Part shown: one piece after another, positions 30,770-44,330 of the stretch
Position numbering within the stretch: the first letter of the stretch is position 1
Layout of the letters: every line of letters starts with the position of its first letter
From: Fragilaria crotonensis
Taxonomy: Eukaryota > Bacillariophyta > Fragilariophyceae > Fragilariales > Fragilariaceae
Assembly: GCA_022925895.1 (NCBI GenBank)
Contig: JAKSYS010000019.1
Span: 176,982-240,981, forward strand
Direction of reading: 5' to 3'
Length of the DNA: 64,000 nucleotides
Made by a program: the position numbers and the translations under genes
Notes under the pieces: model-generated
The model's input: only the letters and a program-made list of their open reading frames with translations
Told to the model about the DNA's origin: nothing
The model's database searches: none

Positions 30770-33700
30770 GCGAGGCGCAAATCAATGTTGATTGTCACAA
30801 TCCCCAATTTAATTCATATTCTGTGTTCAGACTTGGAGTTGCAGAAAATAGTCCTATCAAATGCTTCATTGGTGATATTGATGGCACCCTTGGATTGTAT
30901 GTACTAAGCTTACTCATAGACTAGTACACAAATCAATGTGCCTCAATCCCAAAGAACAGCATGTCCTGGGTGCCAAATTCCTTTGTAAATGCAAAATGTG
31001 AGGGCTGAAATGGAGATGCAAAAAATGCAACTGTCAGGAATTATGAAGATTTTTTGGTCGTAGTACTGATGGCAGCCATTGATTGCAATGGATAGTATGC
31101 AAACTGATTGACTAGTGGGCAATTCAATGAGCAATTTGCAACTATAGCACAATTGATGCTTTCCACTTAAATGGATGATATTCAGTAGGCAGACAGTGAG
31201 ATAAAACAAAATTGTACTGGTGTGGGTTGCTTGGTGTGCATTGATTGCATTGCTTGATGGCATCCTTGGAAGCGCTTCACTTTCCAAGCTCATTGACTTC
31301 TTGAACAAGATTCAATGCATGATCCCAGAATGCAATAAAAATACTATGCAGAAATTCTCATTTTGGAAATGAAAAACTAGCTGTCATCATGATGGTTTCT
31401 TAAGTGTGTATTGGGTGTATTGACAGCACCCTTTGATTGTCAGTACTATCCATGCCCATCAACACTTGTTGAATTCAATGCACAAATCAACACTTTGGGT
31501 GTGGGATCCTAGTTAAAGAGGTGCAAAATCTGTGGTCAACCTGGGAATTGGAAAGTTTTGGTCAATATTTGTTGAGTTTTTATTATGTGGTATTGATGAC
31601 ACCCATTGATGGTAACTGACTTCTGGTAAACTCAGTGCACAAGCAAATCCAGCACACTTGTTTACTTGGTGTAGGATCCGTGCTCAAATGCAAAAACTGC
31701 GGTCAGCTATGGGCATGGAGAAATTATTCTGTCAGTGTTTGTTGTATTTTCTTCGGTTGTTTTGTTGACCCTTCTTGATTCTAACAACTTTCAATACAAA
31801 CTGACTGTTGCGCAAACAAGTATGCAAAACCCCGGAGTACACAACTTTTGCAGATTGGGGGTTCCCACTTCAATTCATATTCTGTGGTCAGACTTGGAGA
31901 TGCGGAAGATGGTCCTGTCAAAGTCTCTTTCAGTTGCATTGGTGATAATCATGACACCTTGGATTTTTGTAGTGAGCTTACTTATTGGTTGAATCACAAG
32001 GCGATGCACAGCCAAGCCCCAAATATACAGGGTGCAGAGTCCCCATTGTAATGAAAAATCTGAGGGCTGCATTGGAGATGCAGAACAAATCTTCTGTCAA
32101 GGAATGTTGAGGGTGTATCAGAAATGTTTTTGACACCTAGGATTTTGTAGTGAGCTTACTTATTGGTTGAAAGGCAAGTCAGTGCACAAGCCCCAAACAT
32201 ACAGGGTGCAGGGTCCCCATTGTAATGCAAAATCTGAGGGCTGCATTGGAGATGCAGAACAAATCTTCTGTCAAGGATTGTTAAGTGTGTATCAGAAATG
32301 TTTTTGACACCCTAGGTTTTTTTGTAGTGAGCTTACTGATTGGTTGAAAGACAAGTTAGTGCACAAGCCCCAAATATACAGGGTGCGGGGACCCCTTTGT
32401 AATGCAAAATCTGAGGGCTGAATGAAAGATGCAGAAAAAATGTTCTGCCAGAGTTTGTCAAGTTTGCATTGATGATACCGACGGCATCCTTTGAGTGGGT
32501 ATATATACCCATTGACTAGTGTGCAATTCAGTGGGTAATTTGCCACAATTGCCGATACAGGGTTTTTTGATTAATGAATATTCTGCAGTCAGACATTAAT
32601 ATTCAGAATTGTACTGTTGTATTTTGTTGAGTGTGTATGGATTGTATTGATGGCATCCTGAGATCCTTTCAACCTTTTTTGCTCATTGACTTCTTGAAGA
32701 TTCAATTATGATGCCAAAATGCGAACAAAAAAATACACAAAAATGATCAATACTCAATGGATTTTGGATTTTAAAAAATCAAAAACTGGCATTTACTCCA
32801 TCATCAAATGCCTGAGACTCATTGGCTGAAGCTCCCGCAACAATATTTGCTTTGGGAGTTAGTGTTGGTGTTAGCGACATAAGTTAATGTGAAATTTAGG
32901 ATGGGATCACATGTTATCTACTAGTATTGCAATCACACAAATCAGAAGTACTTTATGTTCTGAGCTTGTCAGTTGCACTATAACAACCCTAGCATTGACT
33001 TTCGTTGCTGGAGCTTCTGTAAATGAGTCTCAGGCATTTGATGATGGAGTAAATGCCAGTTTTTGATTTTAAAATCCAAAATCCAATGAGTATTGATCAT
33101 TTTTGTGTATTTTTTTGTTCGCATTTTGGCATCATAATTGAATCTTCAAGAAGTCAATGAGCAAAAAGGTTGAAAGGATCTCAGGATGCCATCAATACAA
33201 TCCATACACACTCAACAAAATACAACAGTACAATTCTGCGGAATATTAATGTCTGACTGCAGAATATTCATTAATCAAAACCCTGTATCGGCAATTGTGG
33301 CAAATTACCCACTGAATTGCACACTAGTCAATGGGTATATATACCCACTCCAATCAAAGGATGCCGTCGGTATCATCAATGCAAACTTGACAAACTCTGG
33401 CAGAACATTTTTTCTGCATCTTTCATTCAGCCCTCAGATTTTGCATTACAAAGGGGTCCCCGCACCCTGTATATTTGGGGCTTGTGCACTAACTTGTCTT
33501 TCAACCAATCAGTAAGCTCACTACAAAAAAACCTAGGGTGTCAAAAACATTTCTGATACACACTTAACAATCCTTGACAGAAGATTTGTTCTGCATCTCC
33601 AATGCAGCCCTCAGATTTTGCATTACAATGGGGACCCTGCACCCTGTATGTTTGGGGCTTGTGCACTGACTTGCCTTTCAACCAACAAGTAAGCTCACTA

Positions 33701-33900
33701 CAAAAATCCTAGGATGTCAAAAACATTTCTGATACACCCTCAACATTCTTTGACAGAAGGTTTGTTCTGCATCTCCAATGCAGCCCTCAGATTTTTCATT
33801 ACAATGGGGACCCTGCACCCTGCATATTTGGGGCTTTTGCATTGACTATCATACTAGCTAGTCAGCATTGAATAAAGGGATACAAAGATCCATGGGTAGA
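30770..33900. repeat. Degenerate satellite, period about 175 bp
   Basis: A recurring unit contains CAAGCCCCAAATATACAGGG, GGTCCCCATTGTAATG, a CTGAGGGCTG(C/A)AT block, TTCTGTCAAGGA and GTAGTGAGCTTACT. In 31960–32350 the GTAGTGAGC block recurs about every 175–180 bp. More diverged units extend back to about 30790 (AATTCATATTCTGTG..CAGACTTGG). From about 33010 the units are inverted. No coding content was seen. Confidence 0.75.
32005..33845. repeat. Long inverted repeat (palindrome), arms about 830 bp
   Basis: The left arm at about 32005–32830 is mirrored by the right arm at about 33010–33845 around an axis near 32922. For example AAATGCCTGAGACTCATT near 32806–32823 faces AATGAGTCTCAGGCATTT near 33022–33039. 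Identity is high over most of the arms and fades at the centre, where about 180 bp separate them. Each arm carries satellite units at its outer part and non-satellite sequence nearer the centre. Confidence 0.88.
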
Positions 33901-34429
33901 ACAGTGAGAAAACCTTTAAGAATTTGTTTTGTATCTCTAACTCAGACTTCAGATTATGAACGAAAGCAACGTGTAGTAAAAAGACTGTGTACTGGTTACT
34001 GGTGTACTGAAATCGCTGAACACCGGAGGTAGACTAAGGTGCTACGGTAGTACACCAAGTACAATGATTACAATTTGCCGACAACTGAGTAAATTGATTT
34101 GACTTTACAACAATAAGAAATTGTACAAACACCAGGACCATTTTGTAGTAGTAACTGAGAAGCCCTGATGGCATTAGATGTATTGCTACTACTAGCTACT
34201 AGTATGCAAAGTTTAGTACCTAGTACTACATAGATAGGATGGGGGATCGGGAAGAGCACTGCCAAGTTCTAGTATACCTGCTGCTACCATAATGATTTTA
34301 CTGTACTTCCATCAAATACATTTAGCTGCTGTTTTTCTCTGTCTGCCAAAGCCAAGATATCTTCATCAGCAATCATGTCGACTCCACCAGTCAGATTCCG
34401 CGTCAGGCATTGTCATCGTTCTCCTCTTC
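33901..34429. other. Spacer between palindrome and hAT-like remnant
   Basis: About 530 bp of AT-rich spacer, GTAC-rich near 33990–34060 and 34180–34240. No gene was recognised. Confidence 0.35.
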
Positions 34430-35400
34430 AATCATCAGGTTCTGGCATGCAAGATTGTCTTCAGCAGCAGCCAGCAAGAAATGGAGATCCAAGATGTTGC
34501 AGCCACCACTTGCAGAATTGAGAACTTCTTGTTGTTGTGTCCATTTTACGGAGAAGAAGAAGGTGCTTTGCATTAAAATGTATCGCAGTCCCGGCCCCTG
34601 TCTCAACCTTTGCAGCACCTAACCGGGCACACAAGCGACTGTGCACATGTTTTGGCGACTTGTGGTTTCTCTCTCGCCCACTTGCTCCAGCTACATTGCG
34701 GTGAACTGCAGACAGCAGGTGTTTGATTGAACTGTAGTCAGAGTCGTTGGACAACATCCGCAGCTCTGACGGTTTCATCATTGTATCCTTGAAGTTGCAA
34801 AACATCTCTTCATTTGAATTGTTGTGCTTGTTGGACCTTGTAATGTAAGTGGCGAACTCACCGAACATTTTCTGATGATGGTCATCATTGCCGTTTGCAA
34901 GACAAGCGAGAGCAATCTTGGCTTGTTGATTAATTGACGGCTTCCCCAGTTGAAGGAACTCTTCTCCAAATTCACCTGCAATCCTTGTCCGCCTCTCAGT
35001 ATACATTGGATGAGTTGCAAAGGCAAGTGCATGTGCTTCTGTGTAGATGGTTGCAAGACAATGGTCTGTTAGAATTGTCATTCAAAACAATATCATCATT
35101 ATTCAGGTTCAAGCCTTACTTGACAGCACCATCAACAAGGCAGAAGGTAGCATCCTAGCCAAGGCAGAAGGTAGCATCCTTGCCTTCAAAATAGGTGGGA
35201 CAGGAACTGATTGTTCGAAAAAGGACTTCGAAAGCGGCGACGCCCTTCCAATACGCCGGATCTGCGACAAGCTGCTTCAGCTTGTGCAGCTTGTCACACA
35301 TGTCGATGTCAAGAGAGGGGAGTAAGGGGTTGCTGTTTGATGGACAGCACGTGCAAAAAGCATGTTTAACTTCTGCATTTCGTCTGCCTTGAGAGAATCA
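34430..35400 (-). pseudogene. hAT-like transposase C-terminal remnant
   Basis: A minus-strand open stretch of 206 aa (35081–34461) begins with YTEAHALAFATHPMYTERR and continues with a GKPSINQQAKIALACLA block. Its C-terminal half has HRNVAGASGRERNHKS, HSRLCARLGAAKVETG and FNAKHLLLL. This succession (helical region, a SA..A..GERNHK block, then KVETG.AI.FN) recalls the C-terminal part of hAT-like transposases in protists and fungi. The frame shifts at its C-terminal end near 34600. No N-terminal or catalytic region is present, so this is a fragment. Confidence 0.5.
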
Positions 35401-35564
35401 AAGTGTTGCCAACCGCCAGAAAAGAATGATGAACTATTATACAGGTGTTGTAAACAGCGTGTATTAAACAGCAATTAAACAAACACATCCATAGTTATAG
35501 TTCGCGGAGTGCGTACTACAGTGTGCTCTCGTTTTGTGTCGAACAGGGACTTCTACGCGCGGAC

Positions 35565-35745
35565 AACGGGTAATGGGTAATGGGTGGGTATGGGTACGAC
35601 CTAGTGGGCATGGGTGGGTAATGGGTGGTCCGAGCTCGACCGTGCGAAGAGTGGGTGGGTCATGGGTGGTCCAAGCCTGCGTACCGGCTGTCTTGGGTAC
35701 CCATGGGCACAGGCGTCATACCCAGTGCAGGACTCTGCTCCAGAG
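35565..35745 (+). repeat. GGGTGGGTA-type minisatellite, right locus
   Basis: TGGGTAA and GGGTGGGTA repeats on the plus strand, closing with CCCAGTGCAGGACTCTGCTC. The closing sequence is the reverse complement of the lead-in of the left locus. The G-rich parts themselves lie in the same orientation at both loci. Confidence 0.75.
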
Positions 35746-38399
35746 TAGAAATTTACTTTACCAGGTTACCGTGTTACTACCGGTACTACTAGACTTTCCA
35801 GTACATTTGCATACAGAATCACACCGGACCCCGGACCCACGACAAATGACGATGTCGAATCGACATGCGACAAATGATGTACTTTGAGTAGAAGGTAGAA
35901 GGGAGTGTTTGTCTCGGGGTGGATGCTTGGTGTTATGATAGTGACAGGGCCTTTCGATTTATTGATATATGTCGAATCAACAATTCATACAAAAATTAAT
36001 CCAGAAAAAACCTTACACACTCGTAATTCTCTTGTAGTCTAGGGCTACAGTGCGATATATCATACTCGTATGGTATGCACAAAGCACGAAAATACTTCAA
36101 GAATCTGAAGTAGTCGGTTTCGTACCCTTTAAGTACTTGTATACGTACCTGGTACCACTCCTTTCCTCCTCGTTACGATGCTACATAATACATATGATAA
36201 CACATAATACAGAGATCACAGAGCACACGCCTTATTTCCCCCCCCCCCTGATCTTGCCGGCGTGGATGAGTACAGGCGACGCTTCGGAACAATAAAATTT
36301 CACAACTGACGTCTGGTATGAAAAATGAAAATAATAAAACATATTAACATATACACAGTTGTAAGAGTAAAGTGTTTGTATACATATTAAAAAAAATCTG
36401 TATAGTAGGGATTTACGTATTGCAATCGTAAGCCGAGCTTGATGAGGAAAGAAAATACATACACACGTTTCTCAACGGCGGTTCAACAGATGTAAATTTT
36501 TGAGCTGGGGTGTCCTATTTAAGGTACGTCCGTTATTTTTCGACCAACGATCATATTCGAGACTTACTTAAATTGGCCAGTGCAAAAAAACAAGAACAAA
36601 ATATTTGTTTCGCTGATGAAGAAATTGTACTCGACGGCCTTGTTGTGGTACAATTTCTGCTTGTGTCGACGCTTTCGCAAATATTCGTATGAGTACACAT
36701 GTATCTCAAGTTTTTATTTTTGACCCACCGGTGACATTTTTTCTCGTATTGTTGTCAGAAGGTATGTCACAGTGTTGCGTCGTCATTGCGAAAGTACATA
36801 CTTCGTACCAGCATAAGTCAAACCTAAGCGAATTTTGACGGAATCTGGAACGAAAAAAAGGCAAATTTTTTTTGGTCTCATCAGCAACAAAATCGATAGG
36901 GTGCGATTTTGTTGCGGATCTGGTTATGAGCACAGCATCAGCAAAAAGATTTTTTGTTTTGTCGCAAAATCAGACCGTAAGGCTGTGGAAGCCTTGAAAA
37001 CGAAAACAAAACATTTTTTGTTTCTGTTTTTTGTGTCCTGTAAGCAATGGCCTTTAAGAATGAAGAGCATTTTTATGTACTGAAATGTCCAGAATTCTCC
37101 CACCTGCAGTGCCTTTGGCATTTTGGCCCCGCTATTTCCAACTTGACACGCTATATGTGAGGTGATAAGAATGAAAATAGAGAGTGAATGCAAAATTGTT
37201 GTGTGCCTGTTTTTGACCGGTTCGACTCAAAAATGTTGAGTAATCGAATCATCCGAATGAATACTGATCCATCCGACTGCAAAACTCTGCAAATTTTCGG
37301 CGTGACACTGTCTACAGGTGCATTCAAGTTCTGCAAAACAAAATGTTTCTGATGCAAATACTTAAATCTATCTTCCTCATTCATCAGCAAAATCCAACTT
37401 GCTGGTGTGTGCCCCATAAAGTTGAGATTTGGTTGCCACAAGATTTAGAATTTAGCATGACACCGGCGCAAAAACGACAACACGCAAGTTTCACGTGGCA
37501 CCGGTGCAAAAAAGACACCGGAAATCTACGACAATAGATTTCTAAAAACGCTACTGGGGGGTGTCTTTGGAAATCAAAACAGCATGAACCGGTGGGGATG
37601 CTCTAAGGCCTCAAATACAGCCTTATATAAGCATGTTTTGATTCTACACAAGGCGTTGTTCCATAGAATCATACATACCTTTTTGTACGGAGAGCCCAGA
37701 TGTCATGGCATTTGAAATTGATCTACCCTGCTGCCATCATAAGTATAGATTAAAAGAGCATGTCCCCTGAATTAAGTTTGGGTATGATGATGTACTCAAT
37801 TAATCGAAGATAAAGTTGCCATACATACTAATCTGACTGAGACCGTAGTAGCATAATCTGAGATAGGGTCTAACAACGTAGTGACTGACAAGGCAAACGC
37901 CAAAGGCCATAACTATCATTTCAACATCAAAAATGGGAGCCATTAGGAAGCAATATCTAGCTTGCAATGCTGCACTGTTTGATGACTTATTCTTGATATT
38001 TGAGGAGTTTGATCTGTTCTCATTACATGATGTAGTGTCAAGATCGTGTTCATATTGACCGTCATGGTCAAATGTATTTTTGAGTAGACAGCAGGATTGT
38101 ACCTACACAATCTTGTTTTTAATAGGGTAAAATAAGCAAATGACGGCGTTAGTTGATCCCATGGGCCTGGGTGGATAGCATTTTCTCCTTAACAAGCAAG
38201 GTCCCAAAAGGATAATCATCACAGACCTTTGTTGAATCATCAACCAACAAGGATCCAATGTCTTAGAAGTGTGGTATGATTTTGAAGCTGTGTTGAAGGA
38301 CACACATTGTAACTATCATGTGGCCTATAAACCCATCAAGAAGGGGGTTGTACATTGATGGAGAGCAGCATGCCATGCTGGCTTATAGTAATGCTCTAA
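35746..38399. other. Gene-poor AT-rich span
   Basis: No supported gene in about 2.65 kb. It contains a C13 homopolymer near 36239–36251, A/T runs around 36380–36400 and 36860–37030, and short frames without domains. The final part, from about 37900, may belong to the Copia remnant that follows. Confidence 0.4.
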
Positions 38400-38965
38400 A
38401 AATCCTGATACTATGTAGCCAGGCTGTGCAGAATTCATCAAGGCATCATTGGAGGAAGAAATCCATAGTTAAACCAAAAATGAAGTCTGGGAGTTGATGC
38501 ACAAATATCATCAGCTCCAGCACAATCCAAGATTGGGCCATGCAGAGGGACAAGCACATGCCAAATTTCTACCCGGGAAGTCTACAAATGGAAAGTCAGA
38601 CTAAGCATTTATCCTAGATGAAGCAAGCAAGAGGAAGGAGTCAATATCCGATTCAACCTTCTCACCAATGGCACCATGGGTACTAGCTATCACAATGGTG
38701 CTCCTCACTACTTTGATTCATGGATGCTTCACCAAGCAAATTGAATTTGTCTTGATGTGTACTCATACACCAGAACTGAACTGCCAGCTCCCCCTTACCA
38801 TAATACTGCAAGACCCTAGAATTTCATATGATGAAAATTGTGATTTGTTTACTTGGAGCTTGGGCCTGAATAAATCGTGCACTATGAGGAGGAAGGGCAA
38901 CCTGCTGCACTTATTGCAGAGAAAGACCACAATGCTTCATGTCAAAGGCTTGTTGCATGAATGAA
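38400..38965 (+). pseudogene. Copia (Ty1-like) reverse transcriptase remnant
   Basis: The plus strand, with stops, reads AEFIKASLEEEI, VWELMHKYHQ and APWVLAITMVLLTTLIHG, then TKQIEFVLMCTHTPELNCQL. The order matches the start of Copia reverse transcriptase (...E.F..AM..EI..H....W..V, then P...W..IR..L.LA..., then TKQID(Y/F)VLAY.QAP). Many substitutions and stops show it is old. The catalytic YxDD region was not recognised. Confidence 0.6.
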
Positions 38966-41900
38966 GCCACCTTGAAATTGAATAAAGAATACCAAAGGTT
39001 AAAACAAGAAATTGTGGTACCACCGAGTAGAAGTGGCTTCGAGCCATTCATTAGTAGTACAGTATCCACAAGAACGCTACTCATTATTACTTAAATGACT
39101 GCTTAATGTATGGAAAAGATGTTTCGTTCCGTAAGGAGCTCCTTTCTGTGGTGTGCTTGCTGGGAAGAATACGCACCGTTTTGAACGGCTCTGTGCTGAT
39201 GATTGCACTGGAAGTTGGTAACTCAGAACTTTTGCACCTCCCAAATCTTGTTACTTTAGCAACGCGCCAGGCCTCCATATTTGATCTTGTACCACTCCAC
39301 TTCTAAATGAATGCAAAAAAAAATTTGACATTATGTTTTGGTTGGCATGGTGTGACAGCACTGTAGCTGATATCTAGTGGGGTTGTTGTATTCGCCCCAG
39401 GTAATCCATAGTACCCGTATAATCAGCTCATGAGAATAATACCAAGTAACGCTGATGAAGTTCAAATCATCAAATGGTGGAACAAGAAGTGAAGTGATGG
39501 ATTGCTTATAAGAGAAATGCTTAGGTTCTTTAAATAGAATTGAATAAATGGCTTTGGCCCACTAGAAAACAGAAGGCTTTGCAAATTCATCAACATCTCA
39601 ATCAATTCATGGTGCTTCTGGAATGATTTAACATTCTGACCGTGATCTCAAGTTCTCTCCACCTAAGTCAACCTAGGAAAGTACAAAAGTTTCTACCGCA
39701 TTGTTTGCTTCTTTGCATGGAGCACCTTTCAACGTGCTACAAGTTGTGATGATTGTTGAGCTGATGGAAGCTTCACATTCATATCTTAAACATGCTTGTT
39801 CGAGTGATTGCCTGCATTACCTTATGAGATTATTAATCATTAAAGGACTGCTGGATCGTACATTTTTCAAAATTGATAATTCTCTTACTTACAAATAACA
39901 TATTTGTCCTTTAATAGTACCAAAAGGAAGGTTGTGGGTTGTCAACTCTATGCCTTAATAGCGGCTCACCAAAGACATGTTTAGGTGGTACTGTACTTCG
40001 ACCTGTTTGGGCTTCGAATTCTTGTCAAGGCGCCGGCAGGGTACGATATGAATAATCACCTTATTACTAGAGCTAGCTAGAGGACACCATGGAAGTATCA
40101 AGATGATGTAAAAATCAGACCACAACCACAAAGGTGATGGTTATCTTTGAACATATGGTGTAGATTGAATATCAATGCCATACTTTTACAATTTTACAGT
40201 CAATCACCTACTGCTGACAACACATACTGCCAACCACAATCAAGCTATATTCTTCTGAAATGCTGGAATTGAATTGCATTTTTGGATTGGAATCCTTTCA
40301 ACCCACCTCAATCTTGTGGGTGATGTGGTGGCGCTTGTTTGGTGTCCGTACACTATTTGATTTGATTGCTGTATCCAAAGTCATCTTGAGTCAAAGTTTT
40401 AACCCTTCAATCAGTATGCTCCACAAACCCCTCTCCTATGTGAATCGTGCTTGACTTTCCCACCTCCCTCAGATTCGGCTAAAAAGCTTTGCTGTTACCC
40501 ATCCACTGATGCCAACTTGATATTCTTGCCACAGTTCAAACAAGTCTTTTGAATTTGGGCTCAGTCTTGCCAGGGCCACCTTGTGTCCAGTCACTATTGG
40601 CAGTCATCGTGTTCCACCAGCCAGTTACTACAGTAGTTGCCTGATGTCATCATGTTCTTTCCATCACCTGTTCTACCTATGCTGATGCCCCACTCTCCTA
40701 GTTGCAAGGCAATTCTACTGCTTTTCTTATTCATGATATTGAAGCCCTTCTTTGTAGAACGTTTGCCTGCCACTTGTTGCATCCTCAACTCATGTAGCTT
40801 ACGTCATGCCTGACTGGCAAGTGACTGGTGGGCAGCGAAAAATTTGGCTGATAACCCTCCTATCGTATGGGCCAGCATTTCTACCATGACAACCATTCCC
40901 TGGCCGAATAATCCAATTGTTGTCACCTCCAACCTTCATCAGCAGCAGATGTTGTCGAAAGGAGCAATGGCTTTCATATGCTCACAACCTTCGGTTTTTC
41001 GTCGCCGCAACAATCAGCAGATTGCAGTCTGGTACCGTGACATTAACTCATGATTTCTTTGTCGAGAAGGGGTTAGGCAGAATCTTATTCAATTCCAATC
41101 GGATACCGTTTTTGAATTCGCCTGGAACCGCATGGCTGCTGGTGGTTCACAGCAGCATTATCATATGGTGAATGGAATCAGGCAAAAAGAAATCCTTTTC
41201 CAAGTACAAGCGATGACAAAGCAGGTAACATTTTTGTGATAATTCTTGGTATCACATTGCTTGGAACAAGAATGACGGTCCTCATCATTGCAAACATGGA
41301 TGTACTTGCTTTCATCCTCGTCTAGCTACTGGTTAGTCAACTCTATGGGAAAACAAAGTAGCATGGTGCCCCACCAGGACACAACTTTCTTCAACTTCAT
41401 CATCCAGGTTTGGATTCTGCGCATTCATATCCCTTTTAAACTTGAGCCTTCTACTATTATCAACTACCTTCAAGAATATTCTTGTAATCATCTATGCTGC
41501 AGCCCAACAATGTGCATGCATTTACTGCAAACTGTGAATGGGGTGACTTCCCAGGGTCTCATCATCAGCTCTTTCAGTGCCAGTGAAGCCTTTCGTGTTG
41601 AAAATCTTGATACGCATGTTGTGAGCTGCCACTTTTGACTTCTTACCTCCCCTGCAGGAATAGAGCTGTCATCATAAAAAACAAAGAATGAACATCAAAA
41701 GCAACAATGCAATGGGGTTGTTCAAGGGACCTCAGATTAAGTTCCATCCACAATGACAGAATTCGTAATGACTTGTCATAGTGCATCTGAATTTTTGGAT
41801 CAGTTCTGCCTCATCTTCATTGCGTTTCAAAGGAATTGTGGACCCGGATGTTTTCAAGTACTAATTCCTGTCTTGTATTGTCGCGAATGAAACGAACAAT

Positions 41901-42949
41901 TATAAGAAGAAATTAAAAGTTGTGAGTGCATTCAAACCAGCCATATTGCCAAATCAAGGAGTCCCTCTGATTCTATAGAACTCAACATCATTCATGATCA
42001 GATGCTTGGTTTCTGTGGGCGCACCTTGTTGCTTTCGAACTTCCTTCTTTTCAATCCGCCACTTGTTAGTATGGCTGTTGCCTTTGATGCGTCTGGTGGT
42101 AATTTCCTCATTTCCGCCCAAAACCCAAACAAGAATCAGGCATATAATAAGAAAATTTCCTTCTTGAACTATGCACCAAGTAGCTAAGTCACGCTATGCC
42201 AACGGACGGCTTGCATTGGTTGGAGTATCTGTGATGATTCCTGGATTCAAGATAATCCAGCAAACACAATCCCTCTTTGGACATAAGCATATGCTCTCAT
42301 CAAATATATCTTTACTACCGCAGATAGTGAACTTAAGAGACAGGAATCGTCATGGAATTACCAAAATGGAGCTAACCTTCCAGTGTACATTTTTGGTCCA
42401 ACAGAAAACTAAATAATGAACATTCATACTCGTCTTCCTGTATTTAATGTTTTACATTCACAGAAACCTCTCATTGAGCACTAGAATATCTGAATGACCT
42501 GACACTTTGGTTGAATGCCAGATTATGCCAGATTTTCCCGATGCAAAATGGCATGGCAGAGTTTCTTCGTGGCGCATCATGTTGTAGTACGTAAGATTCC
42601 GTCCTTGGAGCTTATCTTCCGGTGAAGTGGTTATATTTCCTCTATTTTCGGTAGTGTACGTCATCCCTCTCCCTTATAACACACACCATTCTGTGCAGAT
42701 GATAGTTAATAGTATTTCGTAGCTAGTAGCTGTTAAGTGTACGCTTGTATTGCTTCACCACATCTTTGATTGGTTGCATCATTGTACATGGAGAAATCTC
42801 GTTGTCATTGATGTAAGTGCTGCATTGCAAAGTACGCCTGTAAAGTCTGGTTCTTGCCGCAGAAACATAATGTTCTTACTAGGTTGACTAAGAATGCTGC
42901 AATTGTCATGTAGTGTTTTTCAGTGGGACTCTTCAACACGATCATTGCT
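38966..42949. other. Gene-free, decayed repeat DNA
   Basis: About 4 kb of moderately AT-rich DNA with only short broken frames on both strands. It lies between two Copia-like remnants and is probably old transposon sequence, but nothing specific was recognised. Confidence 0.4.
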
Positions 42950-44330
42950 GCCTTGATAACTAGGAAGGACTAGTCCATCATGATGTTCGAAAATTGCCAT
43001 TCAACAACTTCATGCTGCATTTCAGACATCTGTGTTTTCCATGCAGCTTGATGAGATCCTTGGGGTGGATTTATGTTGCCGCCAAATACAGCATATGCAT
43101 ACATAGAGTGCTGTGGATAGACAAGATCCCCAAACAGGGAGTATACAACCATGCCACCAGCAGATTGTTGAGCACTATGAGGCTCTGGCATGACGAGACG
43201 GAGTTGCTCCATTGGCCGACTCCTGACATGCATGAATGAATCATTCCGATTTCCAGCTCTTGGACCAAACATACAAGCAAAAAATTCATCTGGTGTTTCA
43301 ATTGATTGGAACTTGATTCCATAGCATTGTTTGTGCCCACTTCAGCATGACGCTTTGACATGCATGGAAACACTGCCAAGTCAAGATTGTTCATGTGTGG
43401 AATCTGTGGGGCCTGTGGTTGCCACATCCACTGATTTGCTTTGCAGTAGTATTCTTGCTTGCAGAATGCAACAAATGCCCAGCATGATGTGGTCCTGCAT
43501 TGTCGCCTTGGACAATAGGTATGTTCCCCACATATTTGCCATTGTTCCCAACAAGCTTGTCAGCTCGAGGAAATGGGAGGAGATGGGAGTGATCAAGGAA
43601 ATGTCTCAGAGCAAACTTTGGCTTGTCTGATGTTCAAACATCGGATCCAGTCACAAAGCAAGATACCATCTAGACATCTTCCTTCTCTCCAACAATCATG
43701 TCACCATCATAAACTTGTTGTCCCACTTGTGTCTTCCAGCCTGCTCGGACACGCTTGTTGGCAATTCCTGCTTCCGGCACTCAATGCATCATGATCTCCA
43801 GCCCGTGTTCATCATTCTCAATGTTTTCATTGAGCGAATGAATAGCTTGTCACAGCAATAATCATTGTTTTATTGATGTGATGTTTGTGATATAGAAATA
43901 CAAGATTCTTTTCCAAACCGAGTTCCTCTCACTTATTTGCATTTGCATGCTGTCCAAGCCAACCATAGAAACATTTTTCATCAAAGTTCACCAACAGATA
44001 CTTTATTCCAGCAACCATGTCAAGTCCCCAGTGATATCAAACAAGCAGTGTGGCAAAGTCAATGTGCTGTTGCAACTGCTTTTTCTGAGCAATGGTAGTA
44101 GGATCCCCTCAACCAACATAGACACTGTGCTAAGAGCCATGCAATGAGAGCAAGACTGAATTGTTGTTGAAAAGCACCAGTGGTCAATATCTGCTGCAAT
44201 CTTTTCAGACACTTTGCTGGTTGGACTATTCCGAATTGTCTCAATGATTTGGTCGTGGATGTACGGCTGTCTCTCATCATGGTTCCTTTGCGTGAAACTT
44301 TCATTCTTCCCTGGCAGCATCACCAAGGAG
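42950..44330 (-). pseudogene. Mariner-like DDE transposase remnant
   Basis: Read on the minus strand in shifting frames. The N-terminal part near 44300–44010 has FTQRNHDERQPYIHDQIIET and a DNTGDLTWLLE block. The centre near 43600–43470 has VQGDNAGPH, typical of the second catalytic Asp in Tc1/mariner-like proteins (DNA..H). Near 43425–43340 is WQPQAPQIPHMNNLDLAVFP followed by CMSKRH, matching the P.Q.P..N..D..VF..(L/M) block before the third acidic residue. Stops and frameshifts are numerous, so it is not functional. Boundaries are approximate. Confidence 0.6.
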
